The position numbers and the translations under genes were made by a program. This document shows positions 45,795 to 55,022 of a DNA stretch of 64,000 nt, in pieces. A model generated the notes under the pieces. That model was not told the DNA's origin and searched no databases. It saw only the letters and a list, made by a program, of their open reading frames with translations. The DNA is taken from NCBI GenBank assembly GCA_947494825.1, contig CANLWN010000006.1:186001-250000 (forward strand). Reading direction: 5' to 3'. Position 1 is the first letter of the stretch, and every line of letters begins with the position of its first letter. Source of the DNA: an uncultured Flavobacteriaceae bacterium. GTDB lineage: Bacteria; Bacteroidota; Bacteroidia; Flavobacteriales; Flavobacteriaceae.

Positions 45795-48700
45795 CTAGAA
45801 TCCAAAACCTACCCCAAAGGTAAACCGCAGCCCATCATCGCTGCTGAAGAGGGCTAAATTTACGGAAGTTATATTAACTACATTCATGAAAAATCCGCCC
45901 CCATACGAGGTGTGCCAGACATCCGAACTGTCGTTCGGAAACCAGACCCTACCGTAGTCAAACCCACCATAAATACCCATGGACAGCGGAAGTATCCCAG
46001 CCCGTAGTTTACGCAAGCTCAATCTCAAGTCCGTATTCTGATAGTAGGCCGTCTTGCCGGTAAACCGTTGATTCCTAAAACCACGAAGACCATCGAACCC
46101 ACCAATACTGGCCGCTTGATAAAACTCAAAGTCGTCCCCCAAGTTAAAATGCGCCTTCCACTTGGTGGCAAGGACCAATCTTCCGCTGGGTATCAGTTTA
46201 TAATCAAAGGAGAGGCTAGGAATGATAAATCCGTAACTCTGCCCGCTGTTTTCCGTACTGCTCTTGAAGCCCATATGGAGCGAGGTGGCCATCCCTACGG
46301 TAGGAAAGGCATCGTTGTCCGCGTTGGAATAGGTGTACTCCGCATCGGCGCCTACAAAACTGTTTTCGTTGTCCAGATTACTGGACGTAAAAAAGGTCTC
46401 TATAAAACGACCCTCGGTCTCCTCTACCTCGATATCCTCAAAGGAAACACCTAACCTAAACTTAGACCCCAGATCGCCCCGCCAAACCAATGATGGGGCC
46501 ACGCGTATGGTTTGGATCTTTACCCGGTTAAAATCGAGCTCCAAATCGTCGTCAAGATTTGGGGTATCGTTACCAAAGCCAAAGAAGTTGATACTGAAGT
46601 TTGGGCTCGTAAATTTTCCCAAAAGTTCCAGGTTGGCCTTTCCAAAGACATTGGCGAATTCTCCTTTATATCCAAAATCGAAACCACTGGTGGCGAAATA
46701 GAACGCAGCGTTAAAGGTATGCTGGCTGGTAAAAGGATTTTGTCTAAAGCCGTTGAAGGTGTAGGTATCCGTAAGGCCTATTCTGAAACCATCATCCGGG
46801 TTGAAGCCAACGGTAGGGATAACCATATTGTTGCTGTTCTTGATCAGGATAGGCCTGTACGTATTAGTCTCGTAATCGTTGGTGAGCCTTACTTTGGCGC
46901 CTTGGGTGCTTTTGAACGTATTCTTCTTTGCACGGTTGTCATAGAGGTATACCCCTCGGCTGTCCGCTACGTCGTAAATATCGTTGTTCTGCCCCCCTAC
47001 GATCCTTATCCGTTTCACGCCCTGTTTTACATTGCGAACCTCAAAGTAGTCATCGTCGTCCAAGCCATAGATCCATATTTCCTTGGTCACCTCGCGATCA
47101 TAGGTCTTATCGAAGAAGACGTCGGCTTTCTTGCCGTCCTTGATCCTATGCGCCACCACACGGGTCTTGCCGCCCGGTAGTCCGCTTACCGTAAAATGAT
47201 CGTCCTTATCCGTACCGGCCACTACCGAGAATTTATTGATAATCCCATAGTAAGCGCTTGCCGTCTCCGCCAAATTGCCCTTCCTGGCCAACAACACCCT
47301 TTTGATCCGGGCCATGGTCTCGGGATCTCGTACTTCCGTAGGAAATTCTTCCAAGGCCCTGTCTATTACTTGTGGTGTAATCTGTTTTTGGATATAGGTC
47401 ACTTGTTCCTGCCACATTTTAAAATCGGTTTCCGGAAGTAGCGCCATATCCAGGGCAAAGGTCATGGGCGAGGCGGTAAAGCCCTTAACGCTTCTGATCT
47501 CCTCGTTGAACCCTTCGAATATCCCGAGCGAGGGTACAATCCTCGTGGCCAATTTCATCAGCGAACCGTCTCCCATTATGGAAAAGACCTGGTCCCTATC
47601 CCGTGGTATTGGTTTATAGGTTATCTTTCCTGTCTCCTTGTCCTTAAATTCTGCCCAACGCCATTGATCCACGTGCCGGTCCCAGTCCCCGATCATAATA
47701 TCGAACAGTCGGGCCCTGACATAAGCGGTCTTGTCTACCGTGTATTTTTCATCCCTTCTAATGTTTTTGAGCAGATCATCCGTGCTTTCCATTTTGTCGG
47801 CATAACCAAAACTGGCCAGGTCACCATGCCCGTCCGTCGTTCGTTCCTCGATCATATAGAGTTCATCCCCAAATTCATCGTCAAAACCCACCAAAGCGGC
47901 CTGCTTGGGAATGTAATATAGCTTTGGATTGGTATGGTACACCCCAACGGCGTCGGACAGTGGTGCTACCGTGAAAGGAGCGTAGGGATGGGCGCCGGTA
48001 TAAAAATCCAAAAGCAATTTTTCGACGGAGGAACCTTCAAAGACGCCTTTAATATACTGATCTTTAAAGGCAATGGCCTGTAAATAGAGTTCTGCACTTT
48101 TGCGCAGGGCCCGCATCACGTATTCCTTGCCCTCCTTGTTTACCAGACGCAAGGACCTTGATTGATGGCCCCCTCCTTTTCTTACTACCTTTAAGCCGCC
48201 AAACAGGGTATCCAAGTCTACGGTTGGGGCAGAAACTTCGGTGGCATAAACGCTTCGGTACCGCTCTCCCCAAACCGATTTAAAAAAATTGGTTTTCTCT
48301 ACCTCTTCCTTTGTATAAATGGAAGCTTTTACCTGGGAGGGAAAGGTGTTGCTATACTGTTTTGCCACCTGTTTCAGATCGGGAGGCAGTACCTCTGTAC
48401 CAAACAAAAATTCTTCCCTGCTGTCTTCTTGGACCCCATAATATCTAACATGGGATGAACCATCGGTATAGACCTCCATGGCGGCATAGCCCATTTTGCC
48501 CGTAGAGAACTGACTCCCATTCAGCAGGCGGGTTGCCCCTTTTTTAGCCCCGGAACCGCTTACGATCTGTGGAGTGTTTTCCTCAACGATATACTGTAAA
48601 GTGTGTTCATGTCCAGAAGCAAACACCACCTTTTCGGAGTACTGTGCCAGGGTAACGATCCGCTTTCTCAATTCGGTATACCGTTTATTGTACACATCTG

Positions 48701-49484
48701 TGGTAGAAGCACCGGTAGTCTTACGCAACAGATTTACCACAGAACCCAACACTGGTATGCCCAACTGCCTGAAGGCAAACTGACCCCCGTGCACACCGTA
48801 GGTAAATACTGGATGGTGCATCGCAATGATCGTAGTCTTATCCAGATTTTTCTTGATCAAGCCTTCCAATTCCTGAAAGAACTTCTCCCTGTCCTTGATC
48901 TCGCACTCATCGTTCATGGTAGGGTGCCTGTCCCAATTGGTCATATACCACTCTGTGTCGATGGCTATGACTACTATGTCCTCACTGATATCGATTTTTT
49001 TGAGCGGGCATCCATCCTCGGGAAAAAAGACATCCTTGCTATCGAGTTCTTTCTCCAGATATTTTTGTTGGCGCTCCAGGCCTTGGAGCCCATCGTTATA
49101 CCAATCGTGGTTGCCGGGAATAAAAACAGTACCTCCCGCAAAGTTGTCTAGCGTACTAATCTGTGCGTCCAAATGGTTCTTGGCAACACTGTATCCCAAA
49201 TCATCTTTCGGGTCTGGCATCCCCGCCGGGTAAATATTATCGCCCAAAAAGAGCGCGGTGCTATTTTTATCGGCCTTGTCCAACCTGTCCTTAAAAATCC
49301 GAAGTGCAGGATTCAGCTGTCCAGAAGGCGAAAGCCCGGCATCGCCGATAAAATAAAATGTGTGCACCACTTCCTTGCCCGTAGGTCTATCGTTGGACGT
49401 GGCAGGGTCAGAATACTTGGCGGTATAGGTGGCACAACCTGTTAAAAGAAAGAGTGAAAGGAATAGGGAGTAATATTTCCTCAT
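45795..49484 (-). CDS. Calcineurin-like phosphoesterase fused to an outer-membrane beta-barrel
   Basis: 1229 residues from the ATG at 49484; the frame is open to 49571, but only this start gives a lipoprotein signal (LLTGC, Cys17). The N-terminal metallophosphatase domain has GDAG, FLGDNIYP, FIPGNHDWY, MHHPVFTYG and SGHEHTLQY, a complete metal-site set. A middle region of about 450 residues follows, including DIMIGDWDRHVDQWRW (kinase-like or lipid-modifying feel, not assigned). The last roughly 350 residues look like a BamA/surface-antigen barrel and end in FTFGVGFGF. It is probably surface- or periplasm-facing at the outer membrane. Substrate unknown. Confidence 0.82.
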   Translation of the reverse strand: MRKYYSLFLSLFLLTGCATYTAKYSDPATSNDRPTGKEVVHTFYFIGDAGLSPSGQLNPALRIFKDRLDKADKNSTALFLGDNIYPAGMPDPKDDLGYSVAKNHLDAQISTLDNFAGGTVFIPGNHDWYNDGLQGLERQQKYLEKELDSKDVFFPEDGCPLKKIDISEDIVVIAIDTEWYMTNWDRHPTMNDECEIKDREKFFQELEGLIKKNLDKTTIIAMHHPVFTYGVHGGQFAFRQLGIPVLGSVVNLLRKTTGASTTDVYNKRYTELRKRIVTLAQYSEKVVFASGHEHTLQYIVEENTPQIVSGSGAKKGATRLLNGSQFSTGKMGYAAMEVYTDGSSHVRYYGVQEDSREEFLFGTEVLPPDLKQVAKQYSNTFPSQVKASIYTKEEVEKTNFFKSVWGERYRSVYATEVSAPTVDLDTLFGGLKVVRKGGGHQSRSLRLVNKEGKEYVMRALRKSAELYLQAIAFKDQYIKGVFEGSSVEKLLLDFYTGAHPYAPFTVAPLSDAVGVYHTNPKLYYIPKQAALVGFDDEFGDELYMIEERTTDGHGDLASFGYADKMESTDDLLKNIRRDEKYTVDKTAYVRARLFDIMIGDWDRHVDQWRWAEFKDKETGKITYKPIPRDRDQVFSIMGDGSLMKLATRIVPSLGIFEGFNEEIRSVKGFTASPMTFALDMALLPETDFKMWQEQVTYIQKQITPQVIDRALEEFPTEVRDPETMARIKRVLLARKGNLAETASAYYGIINKFSVVAGTDKDDHFTVSGLPGGKTRVVAHRIKDGKKADVFFDKTYDREVTKEIWIYGLDDDDYFEVRNVKQGVKRIRIVGGQNNDIYDVADSRGVYLYDNRAKKNTFKSTQGAKVRLTNDYETNTYRPILIKNSNNMVIPTVGFNPDDGFRIGLTDTYTFNGFRQNPFTSQHTFNAAFYFATSGFDFGYKGEFANVFGKANLELLGKFTSPNFSINFFGFGNDTPNLDDDLELDFNRVKIQTIRVAPSLVWRGDLGSKFRLGVSFEDIEVEETEGRFIETFFTSSNLDNENSFVGADAEYTYSNADNDAFPTVGMATSLHMGFKSSTENSGQSYGFIIPSLSFDYKLIPSGRLVLATKWKAHFNLGDDFEFYQAASIGGFDGLRGFRNQRFTGKTAYYQNTDLRLSLRKLRAGILPLSMGIYGGFDYGRVWFPNDSSDVWHTSYGGGFFMNVVNITSVNLALFSSDDGLRFTFGVGFGF

Positions 49485-49541
49485 GCTAAGGGATTTAAAA
49501 TTCAAAATTTCGTACTTTGGGGTGTTTCTAATACGCAAGAG

Positions 49542-50735
49542 ATGTCGGAAATTATTGAAAAGGCGGAGCACTTTGTTACGGATTTATTGACCAATACCCT
49601 AGACTCCAATTACCTGTACCACAATTTAAAACATACCCAACGTGTAGTTAAAAGTACTAAAGAATTATTGAATTCGCACGAACTCGCGGATAAAGAAAAG
49701 GAGATCTTACTTCTCGCGACATGGTTCCATGATACAGGGTATACCAAGGGTACAACGGAACATGAACAAAATAGCTGTGCCATTGCCAAGGAATTTTTAG
49801 GCGCCCAGGAGTATCCCCATGATTCACAGGAGAAGGTATGCGGCTTAATCATGGCCACCAAACGCTATTACGAGCCCCAGACACTGTCCGAAAAGATTAT
49901 AAGGGATGCCGATGCCTCTCACTTTGGCCAAAAAAGCTATTGGGAAACCTCGGATTTTCTTAGGGAAGAACTTTCCCTGTTGGGGATAGCGGATTATACC
50001 ACGGAAGAATGGTGCAATGCCAATATTGCCATGTTCAAGAAGGAGCATCAGTTTTATACCGACTATGCCAAGGAACAATGGCAAGAAGGAAAGGACAAAA
50101 ACCTAAAACAATTGATAAAGGATAAAAAAACGGAAAAAGAAATCGCGAAAAAGGAGGCCTTAAAGGCGAAATACAAATTCGAAAGTCCGGACAGGGGCAT
50201 ACAGACCCTGTTTAGGGTTACCTTAAAAAATCACCTTACCCTCAGTGACATTGCAGATACCAAGGCCAATATCCTGTTATCGGTGAACGCAATCATTATT
50301 TCCCTGGCATTATCGAACCTCATCCCTAAATTGGACAACCCTTCCAATAAATATTTGCTGTATCCTACCATCATCTTTATCATTTTTAGTGTGATTTCCA
50401 TGGTGCTCGCGGTTTTGGCTACCCGTCCCAATGTAACCAGTGGAAAGTTCACCAAGGAAGATGTGAACAACAAGAAAGTAAATTTATTATTTTTTGGGAA
50501 CTTCCATAAGATGACCCTGAACGACTACGAATGGGCCATACAGGAGCTGATACGGGATAAGGAGTACGTGTATTCGTCCTTGACCAAGGACCTTTATTTT
50601 CTGGGGCTTGTCCTAAACCGAAAATATAAGATCTTAAGGTGGACCTACACCATCTTTATGATAGGAATGATCGTTTCCGTAATTGCCTTTGGGATTGCGT
50701 TTAGGTTCTTTGGGCCAGAGCGTATGACTTTCTAG
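49542..50735 (+). CDS. HD-domain protein with C-terminal Pycsar-effector-like (PycTM) membrane domain
   Basis: 397 residues. The N-terminal HD phosphohydrolase domain carries HNLKHTQRV (about residues 27-35) and ATWFHDTGYT with His62/Asp63. IIRDADASHFGQKSYW follows. A charged linker (about 180-205) leads to a membrane domain with helices near 245-263, 270-295 and 368-391, and LTLSDIADTKANILLSVNA before the first helix. That resembles the PycTM family of Pycsar effectors. No nucleotide cyclase gene is adjacent. It diverges from the phosphoesterase gene across 57 bp. It may be an orphan nucleotide-signalling or defence protein; the role is inferred. Confidence 0.8.
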   Translation: MSEIIEKAEHFVTDLLTNTLDSNYLYHNLKHTQRVVKSTKELLNSHELADKEKEILLLATWFHDTGYTKGTTEHEQNSCAIAKEFLGAQEYPHDSQEKVCGLIMATKRYYEPQTLSEKIIRDADASHFGQKSYWETSDFLREELSLLGIADYTTEEWCNANIAMFKKEHQFYTDYAKEQWQEGKDKNLKQLIKDKKTEKEIAKKEALKAKYKFESPDRGIQTLFRVTLKNHLTLSDIADTKANILLSVNAIIISLALSNLIPKLDNPSNKYLLYPTIIFIIFSVISMVLAVLATRPNVTSGKFTKEDVNNKKVNLLFFGNFHKMTLNDYEWAIQELIRDKEYVYSSLTKDLYFLGLVLNRKYKILRWTYTIFMIGMIVSVIAFGIAFRFFGPERMTF

Positions 50736-50754
50736 ATGCGTTGGAGGTATCAAC

Positions 50755-53127
50755 CTAGGCTTTTAGTTCGTCCATCAGGTCCTGATAGGTATAGGTCTTC
50801 TCGGATTCCTTGCCTTTTTTGTACAGAATCTCGGCCCTGATCGCCTTTAATCCGGTAACGCCCTGCAAGCCTTCCAATTCCACGATTTCAATATTGTTGG
50901 TAAAATAGCCCTTGGCCTTAAGGAAAGTGATGTACCTAAGGTATTCCAATTCATCTTTCTTTTGCGAGTATACAATGGCCAGTTTTCCCTTTTGGGTCAA
51001 CCGTTCGTTGGTTCCTTTAATGAAAGACTTGTCAATACGTTTCTTAATGATTTCGTACCGGGCGTTGTACGTACCGTCCACATCGAACTGCTTTTCATCC
51101 ATCCGAAATCGAATAGACAGCGAGGTGTTGTATACCAACATTAGGGAAGCAACATCCAATTGTACGGGCAATTTGGGTTTCAGGTTGTAGTAGGTATTTT
51201 CCATTTCGCACATTACCTGCAACTGCCATAACCTAAGATTGTTAAGGTACAACGGATTATAGGTCCGGTCACCGGAAATGGAATCCCCTATATACATATT
51301 ATGCTCCACCCCATCGGTCTTGAAACGCTCAAAAAAGTGGGGAAACATCTCCTGCGCCTCCACCTGCATGGAATCGATAACCGAAACCAACTCCTGGTTG
51401 ATCTGCATAACGCTTTCGTCATAATTCCTGCGGTGGTCATAATAGGATTCCGTTTCCGGATCTATATTTGCTTCATAAGCAGAGACCAGTACAGCCAGTT
51501 CGGTATCCTCTTTTTTGAGGTGCTCCAATACTGGATTTATTTCTTCATGCACAAAATCAAATATGGCCTGCTCGCTATTGGTATAAAGTACTTCCTTTAT
51601 ACCATCTATATGATTATTGACCCTAAATATAAGCTCCTCATAGATAGGTAATTTGTCCTTTTTCCATGCAGCGGTGAGTACATCGTTGATTTCCGATAGC
51701 TGAATCATTAGATCGCGCTGTATGGCTGTATTCCGTGCTTGCGAAGAATCCTTGATATCTACCTGTCCGTAGAGCGGATGCACATCCTTGAACGCAATTT
51801 CCTTAAAGGAAGGCTGTCTTCCTTCCAAATCGTCAATGATAAAACGTTTGGCCTCCTCCTGAAACTTCCAATATACAGAAGAATGGACCGAAGTACATTC
51901 GTTTTGGATAATGGCGTCAATAAGGTTTTCCTCTTCCGCCTTGGAGCGCAACACGGCAGAAACGATATAAGGCATTACATCTTCCAATTTCGTGGCGTTG
52001 ACACTGTTCAGTTCGTTCGTCGTCGTGGACACTAGTTCCAAAACGCCCAGTAGCTCCCCATCATCCGCTATAGGGGCAAAGATGGCGCTTTTTATTCCCT
52101 GCTCCTTCAAACTTCTATAGGGTGCCTGACCTTCCGAAAGTTTAAAATATTTGTCCACATTGGATATGGCAAAATAACTGTTATCCTTGAGGAGCGCGTT
52201 ATAGGAACCCTGGCACAGGGCATCGTTGCATCCTTCCACATCCTTGCCCTGAAGTATAAAACTCTCCACGCCCTTACCGTATACCTTTTCAAATTGGTTT
52301 TCCTTGGAGTTATAGGTAACAAAGCCTACCTGGATATTGGGCAGATTGAAGAGCGACTTAAAGGTTTCATGGAGATGGTCCATAAAGTTATCGCTGCCTC
52401 TTTTGTTATTCTCTATCAAACTCGATTTGATCTCCGATATGGAATGTTCGGCGGTGACATCGAACATATTGGAAATGACAAATCCCTTGGATATAAAACT
52501 GTTGGGCGGTATTTTTTCCTTCCAAAGATCCAAATTGTCAGAACTTTCCAAAAGTTCGTCCACATCTGCCTGGGTGAGTTCCTTGGCTTTGTCCGTGGGA
52601 ATAAGCTCCATGAAATCCGCATTGTATAGAATGCGATAATAGTGCATTACGCCATTGGCATCAGGGATATCATAAAAATAAGGTCGTCTAAAATCTAGCT
52701 TGAAGCCGTAATAGAAACTCAGGATAACCGTACTGGCCATGATATAATTTACCCCCTCCTCCTGGTTGCGGATGGTGGGTTTGTAATCCTTTCCTGCATT
52801 TTTTAATATATTCTGGAAACGTTTGGACGAATTGAAAATGATGTTCTCATAGGGTAGGGAAGCCACCTTTATCTCATTTTCGCCCAACACCTCGGAAAAG
52901 GTATCCTGAAGTATAATCTTAATAACGTCCTTGTGCTTTTCAAGCAGTGATAGATCGGAGAATCCCTCGCGGAGCTCCGGATAAGGGGCCTGGGCCTCCA
53001 AAATGTGCTTTGCCTTTGAAGCCAAAAACGCATCCTTGCTTTTGGCCATAGCATCGTAATGCTCCAATAGTTTATTGAAACTTATGAGGCTTGTTAGCGG
53101 CAATTCTCCTTGGTAGTCTTTGGCCAT
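50755..53127 (-). CDS. GAF-domain protein of unknown function
   Basis: 790 residues, no signal peptide, cytoplasmic. A GAF-like sensor domain spans roughly residues 245-400 (FKSLFNLPNIQVGFVTYNS; KSAIFAPIADDGELLGVLELVS in part). The long remainder is helical and acidic with no domain I can name. There is no HisKA, GGDEF or DNA-binding output domain, so it may act by protein contact. A perfect -7 box lies 28 bp upstream on the minus strand. Confidence 0.75.
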   Translation of the reverse strand: MAKDYQGELPLTSLISFNKLLEHYDAMAKSKDAFLASKAKHILEAQAPYPELREGFSDLSLLEKHKDVIKIILQDTFSEVLGENEIKVASLPYENIIFNSSKRFQNILKNAGKDYKPTIRNQEEGVNYIMASTVILSFYYGFKLDFRRPYFYDIPDANGVMHYYRILYNADFMELIPTDKAKELTQADVDELLESSDNLDLWKEKIPPNSFISKGFVISNMFDVTAEHSISEIKSSLIENNKRGSDNFMDHLHETFKSLFNLPNIQVGFVTYNSKENQFEKVYGKGVESFILQGKDVEGCNDALCQGSYNALLKDNSYFAISNVDKYFKLSEGQAPYRSLKEQGIKSAIFAPIADDGELLGVLELVSTTTNELNSVNATKLEDVMPYIVSAVLRSKAEEENLIDAIIQNECTSVHSSVYWKFQEEAKRFIIDDLEGRQPSFKEIAFKDVHPLYGQVDIKDSSQARNTAIQRDLMIQLSEINDVLTAAWKKDKLPIYEELIFRVNNHIDGIKEVLYTNSEQAIFDFVHEEINPVLEHLKKEDTELAVLVSAYEANIDPETESYYDHRRNYDESVMQINQELVSVIDSMQVEAQEMFPHFFERFKTDGVEHNMYIGDSISGDRTYNPLYLNNLRLWQLQVMCEMENTYYNLKPKLPVQLDVASLMLVYNTSLSIRFRMDEKQFDVDGTYNARYEIIKKRIDKSFIKGTNERLTQKGKLAIVYSQKKDELEYLRYITFLKAKGYFTNNIEIVELEGLQGVTGLKAIRAEILYKKGKESEKTYTYQDLMDELKA

Positions 53128-53154
53128 ACGTTATATTAGTCCGTTTCCCAAGTT

Positions 53155-53162
53155 CAAATTTA
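53155..53162 (-). promoter_or_regulatory. Bacteroidetes -7 box for the GAF-domain gene
   Basis: Minus-strand TAAATTTG, a perfect TAnnTTTG, 28 bp before the ATG at 53127. It is paired back-to-back with the plus-strand box at 53178-53185. Confidence 0.5.
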
Positions 53163-53177
53163 CAAAAGAAAACCCGA

Positions 53178-53185
53178 TATTTTTG
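53178..53185 (+). promoter_or_regulatory. Bacteroidetes -7 box for the 53229 phosphoesterase gene
   Basis: TATTTTTG, a perfect TAnnTTTG, 44 bp before the first ATG of the downstream gene. It forms a divergent promoter pair with 53155-53162. Confidence 0.5.
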
Positions 53186-53228
53186 TTAAAGGAAACCTTA
53201 TGCATTCCCTTCTTTTTTTGGATATTGT

Positions 53229-54140
53229 ATGAAAATTTCTACCATGTCCTCCAGTTCAAGGCTTACAAAGGCGTATCAAAAGGCCAAGGTGATTCCTTTT
53301 GACAATAGCTCTAAATTTATTTTTTTTAGCGACTGTCATAGGGGAGACAACAGTTTTGCCGATGATTTTGCCAACAATAGAAATATCTATTATCACGCTC
53401 TAAAGCACTATTTTAAGACCGGTTTTACCTATTGCGAATTGGGTGATGGGGACGAACTCTGGGAAAACCTGTCCTTTGAGCCCATCTTTGAGGCCCATAA
53501 AAATATCTTTATGTTGTTAAAAGAGTACCATAAGGCCGGTCGTTTGCATATGATCTACGGAAACCATGACATGGTCTATCGCAAGCCGGATTATGTTAAA
53601 AAACACCTGTATTCCTATTTTGATCCCAAAGAGGAACGTGAGACGGATTTGTTGGCCGATCTGATCTATGAGGAGGCCTTGGTGCTAAGACATCGCGAAA
53701 CTCGGCAGGAAGTTTTTTTGACCCATGGGCATCAGGCCGATTTCATGAACTACCACGGCTGGCGCTTTAACCGGTTTTTGGTAAGGATCCTCTGGAAGCC
53801 CCTGCAGGTATGGGGTATTGCCGACCCTACAAGTCCGGCCAAAAACCATAAGGAATTGATCAAAGTGGAAAAAAGGGTGAAGCGATGGATTTTGCAGAAC
53901 AAACTTAAGATAACCGTCATAGGGCACACCCATAGGCCCCGCTTTCCTGAACCCGGTGACATCCCATTTTTCAATGATGGGAGCTGTGTACATCCCAGAA
54001 GTATTACAGGAATTGAGATGGAGAACGGTGAAATATCCTTGATCAAATGGCAGATAGCCACCAAGGACGACGGCACCCTACAAATTGTACGGGTTTTGTT
54101 GGAGGGACCTCAGCGTTTACAGGATTACGAGCTAGACTAG
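53229..54140 (+). CDS. Metallophosphoesterase (calcineurin-like, LpxH-type fold)
   Basis: 303 residues, no signal peptide. Metal-site motifs run in order: FFSDCHRGDN, GDGDELWE (in ELGDGDELWENL), IYGNHDMVYR, LTHGHQADF, and VIGHTHRPRF. The set and spacing are those of UDP-2,3-diacylglucosamine hydrolase-like phosphoesterases, but the protein is longer than LpxH and the substrate is unknown. The start may be the ATG at 53229 or the next one at 53244 (MSSSSRL); no RBS decides this. Confidence 0.85.
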   Translation: MKISTMSSSSRLTKAYQKAKVIPFDNSSKFIFFSDCHRGDNSFADDFANNRNIYYHALKHYFKTGFTYCELGDGDELWENLSFEPIFEAHKNIFMLLKEYHKAGRLHMIYGNHDMVYRKPDYVKKHLYSYFDPKEERETDLLADLIYEEALVLRHRETRQEVFLTHGHQADFMNYHGWRFNRFLVRILWKPLQVWGIADPTSPAKNHKELIKVEKRVKRWILQNKLKITVIGHTHRPRFPEPGDIPFFNDGSCVHPRSITGIEMENGEISLIKWQIATKDDGTLQIVRVLLEGPQRLQDYELD

Positions 54141-54191
54141 CCAAGTATTGGTACAGCCCCTCTACACTTTGTTCCTACTTCCTGTTTTTGA

Positions 54192-54917
54192 CTAGAGCAT
54201 TTTAAAATTGATCGGGATGCTATAGGGAACGCTTACATTTTTTCCGCGCTGCCTTCCCGGGGTCATTTGAGGAAGGGACGCTATGATGCGATGTGCTTCT
54301 TTTTCCAGCACCCTGTCCGGGCCACGCGTTTTTATTTGCGAAACAATCCCTTTGGAGTCAATGGTAAAAAGCACAAAAACCTTTCCTTGTGTGCCCATTT
54401 CCAGGGCAGAAGCAGGGTATTTAAAGTTTTTATTGATGTGTTCCTGTATCTTTTCTTGAAAACATGTCTTGCGTTCCTCGTTGGTACCGCCTTCACAGCC
54501 AGGAAAAATGGGCACGTTCTCGATGACCGCAAAGGGAACGCTTATTTCTTCCTCCTCTTCTTCCACGGCTACGTCGTCCACATCAATTATAGGTTCTTCA
54601 ATCACCGCATCCTGACTGGTCTCCGTGCTTTCAATGACCGTTTCCTCTATTTCGGCCTCGTCCTCAACAATTTCTATGATCTCAGGTGCAGCAGGTGGTG
54701 GAGGTGGTGGTGGAGCCTTAACGTTTTCCGTCTTGGGCGCCTCTTCATTTTTTAACTCATCAATGACTTGTATCATTTCCACAATCTGTTGGTCCTTGTC
54801 ATAAGTCTTCATTTCAAGGGCTCTCCACGTAAGAAAGAGCACAACAGTTAGGCCAATTACAAAAAAAAGGCCACTATCTCTGTTTAAATCTGCCTTAGGG
54901 TTCTTTTTTGGTTTCAT
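54192..54917 (-). CDS. TonB energy-transducing protein
   Basis: 241 residues from the ATG at 54917 (MKPKKNPKADLNRDSG), the start typical of Bacteroidetes TonB proteins; the frame is open to 54953. One membrane span lies near residues 18-35, then a proline stretch (APPPPPPPAAP, about 66-76) and an unusually acidic stretch with EEEEEE. The TonB C-terminal domain follows (YPASALEMGTQGKVFVLFTIDSKG in part; VSVPYSIPINFKML). It couples inner-membrane proton force to TonB-dependent transporters such as the SusC at 14716, though no exbB/exbD genes are in the window. Confidence 0.92.
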   Translation of the reverse strand: MKPKKNPKADLNRDSGLFFVIGLTVVLFLTWRALEMKTYDKDQQIVEMIQVIDELKNEEAPKTENVKAPPPPPPPAAPEIIEIVEDEAEIEETVIESTETSQDAVIEEPIIDVDDVAVEEEEEEISVPFAVIENVPIFPGCEGGTNEERKTCFQEKIQEHINKNFKYPASALEMGTQGKVFVLFTIDSKGIVSQIKTRGPDRVLEKEAHRIIASLPQMTPGRQRGKNVSVPYSIPINFKML

Positions 54918-55022
54918 GACGTAACGTATTATTATTCTTAAAGTTAACATCAATAAACCATGAATAATATGACATCTATCATGTCCGGAACAAGGCCGAA
55001 ATCAGCTTAAACCCCCTCGGAC

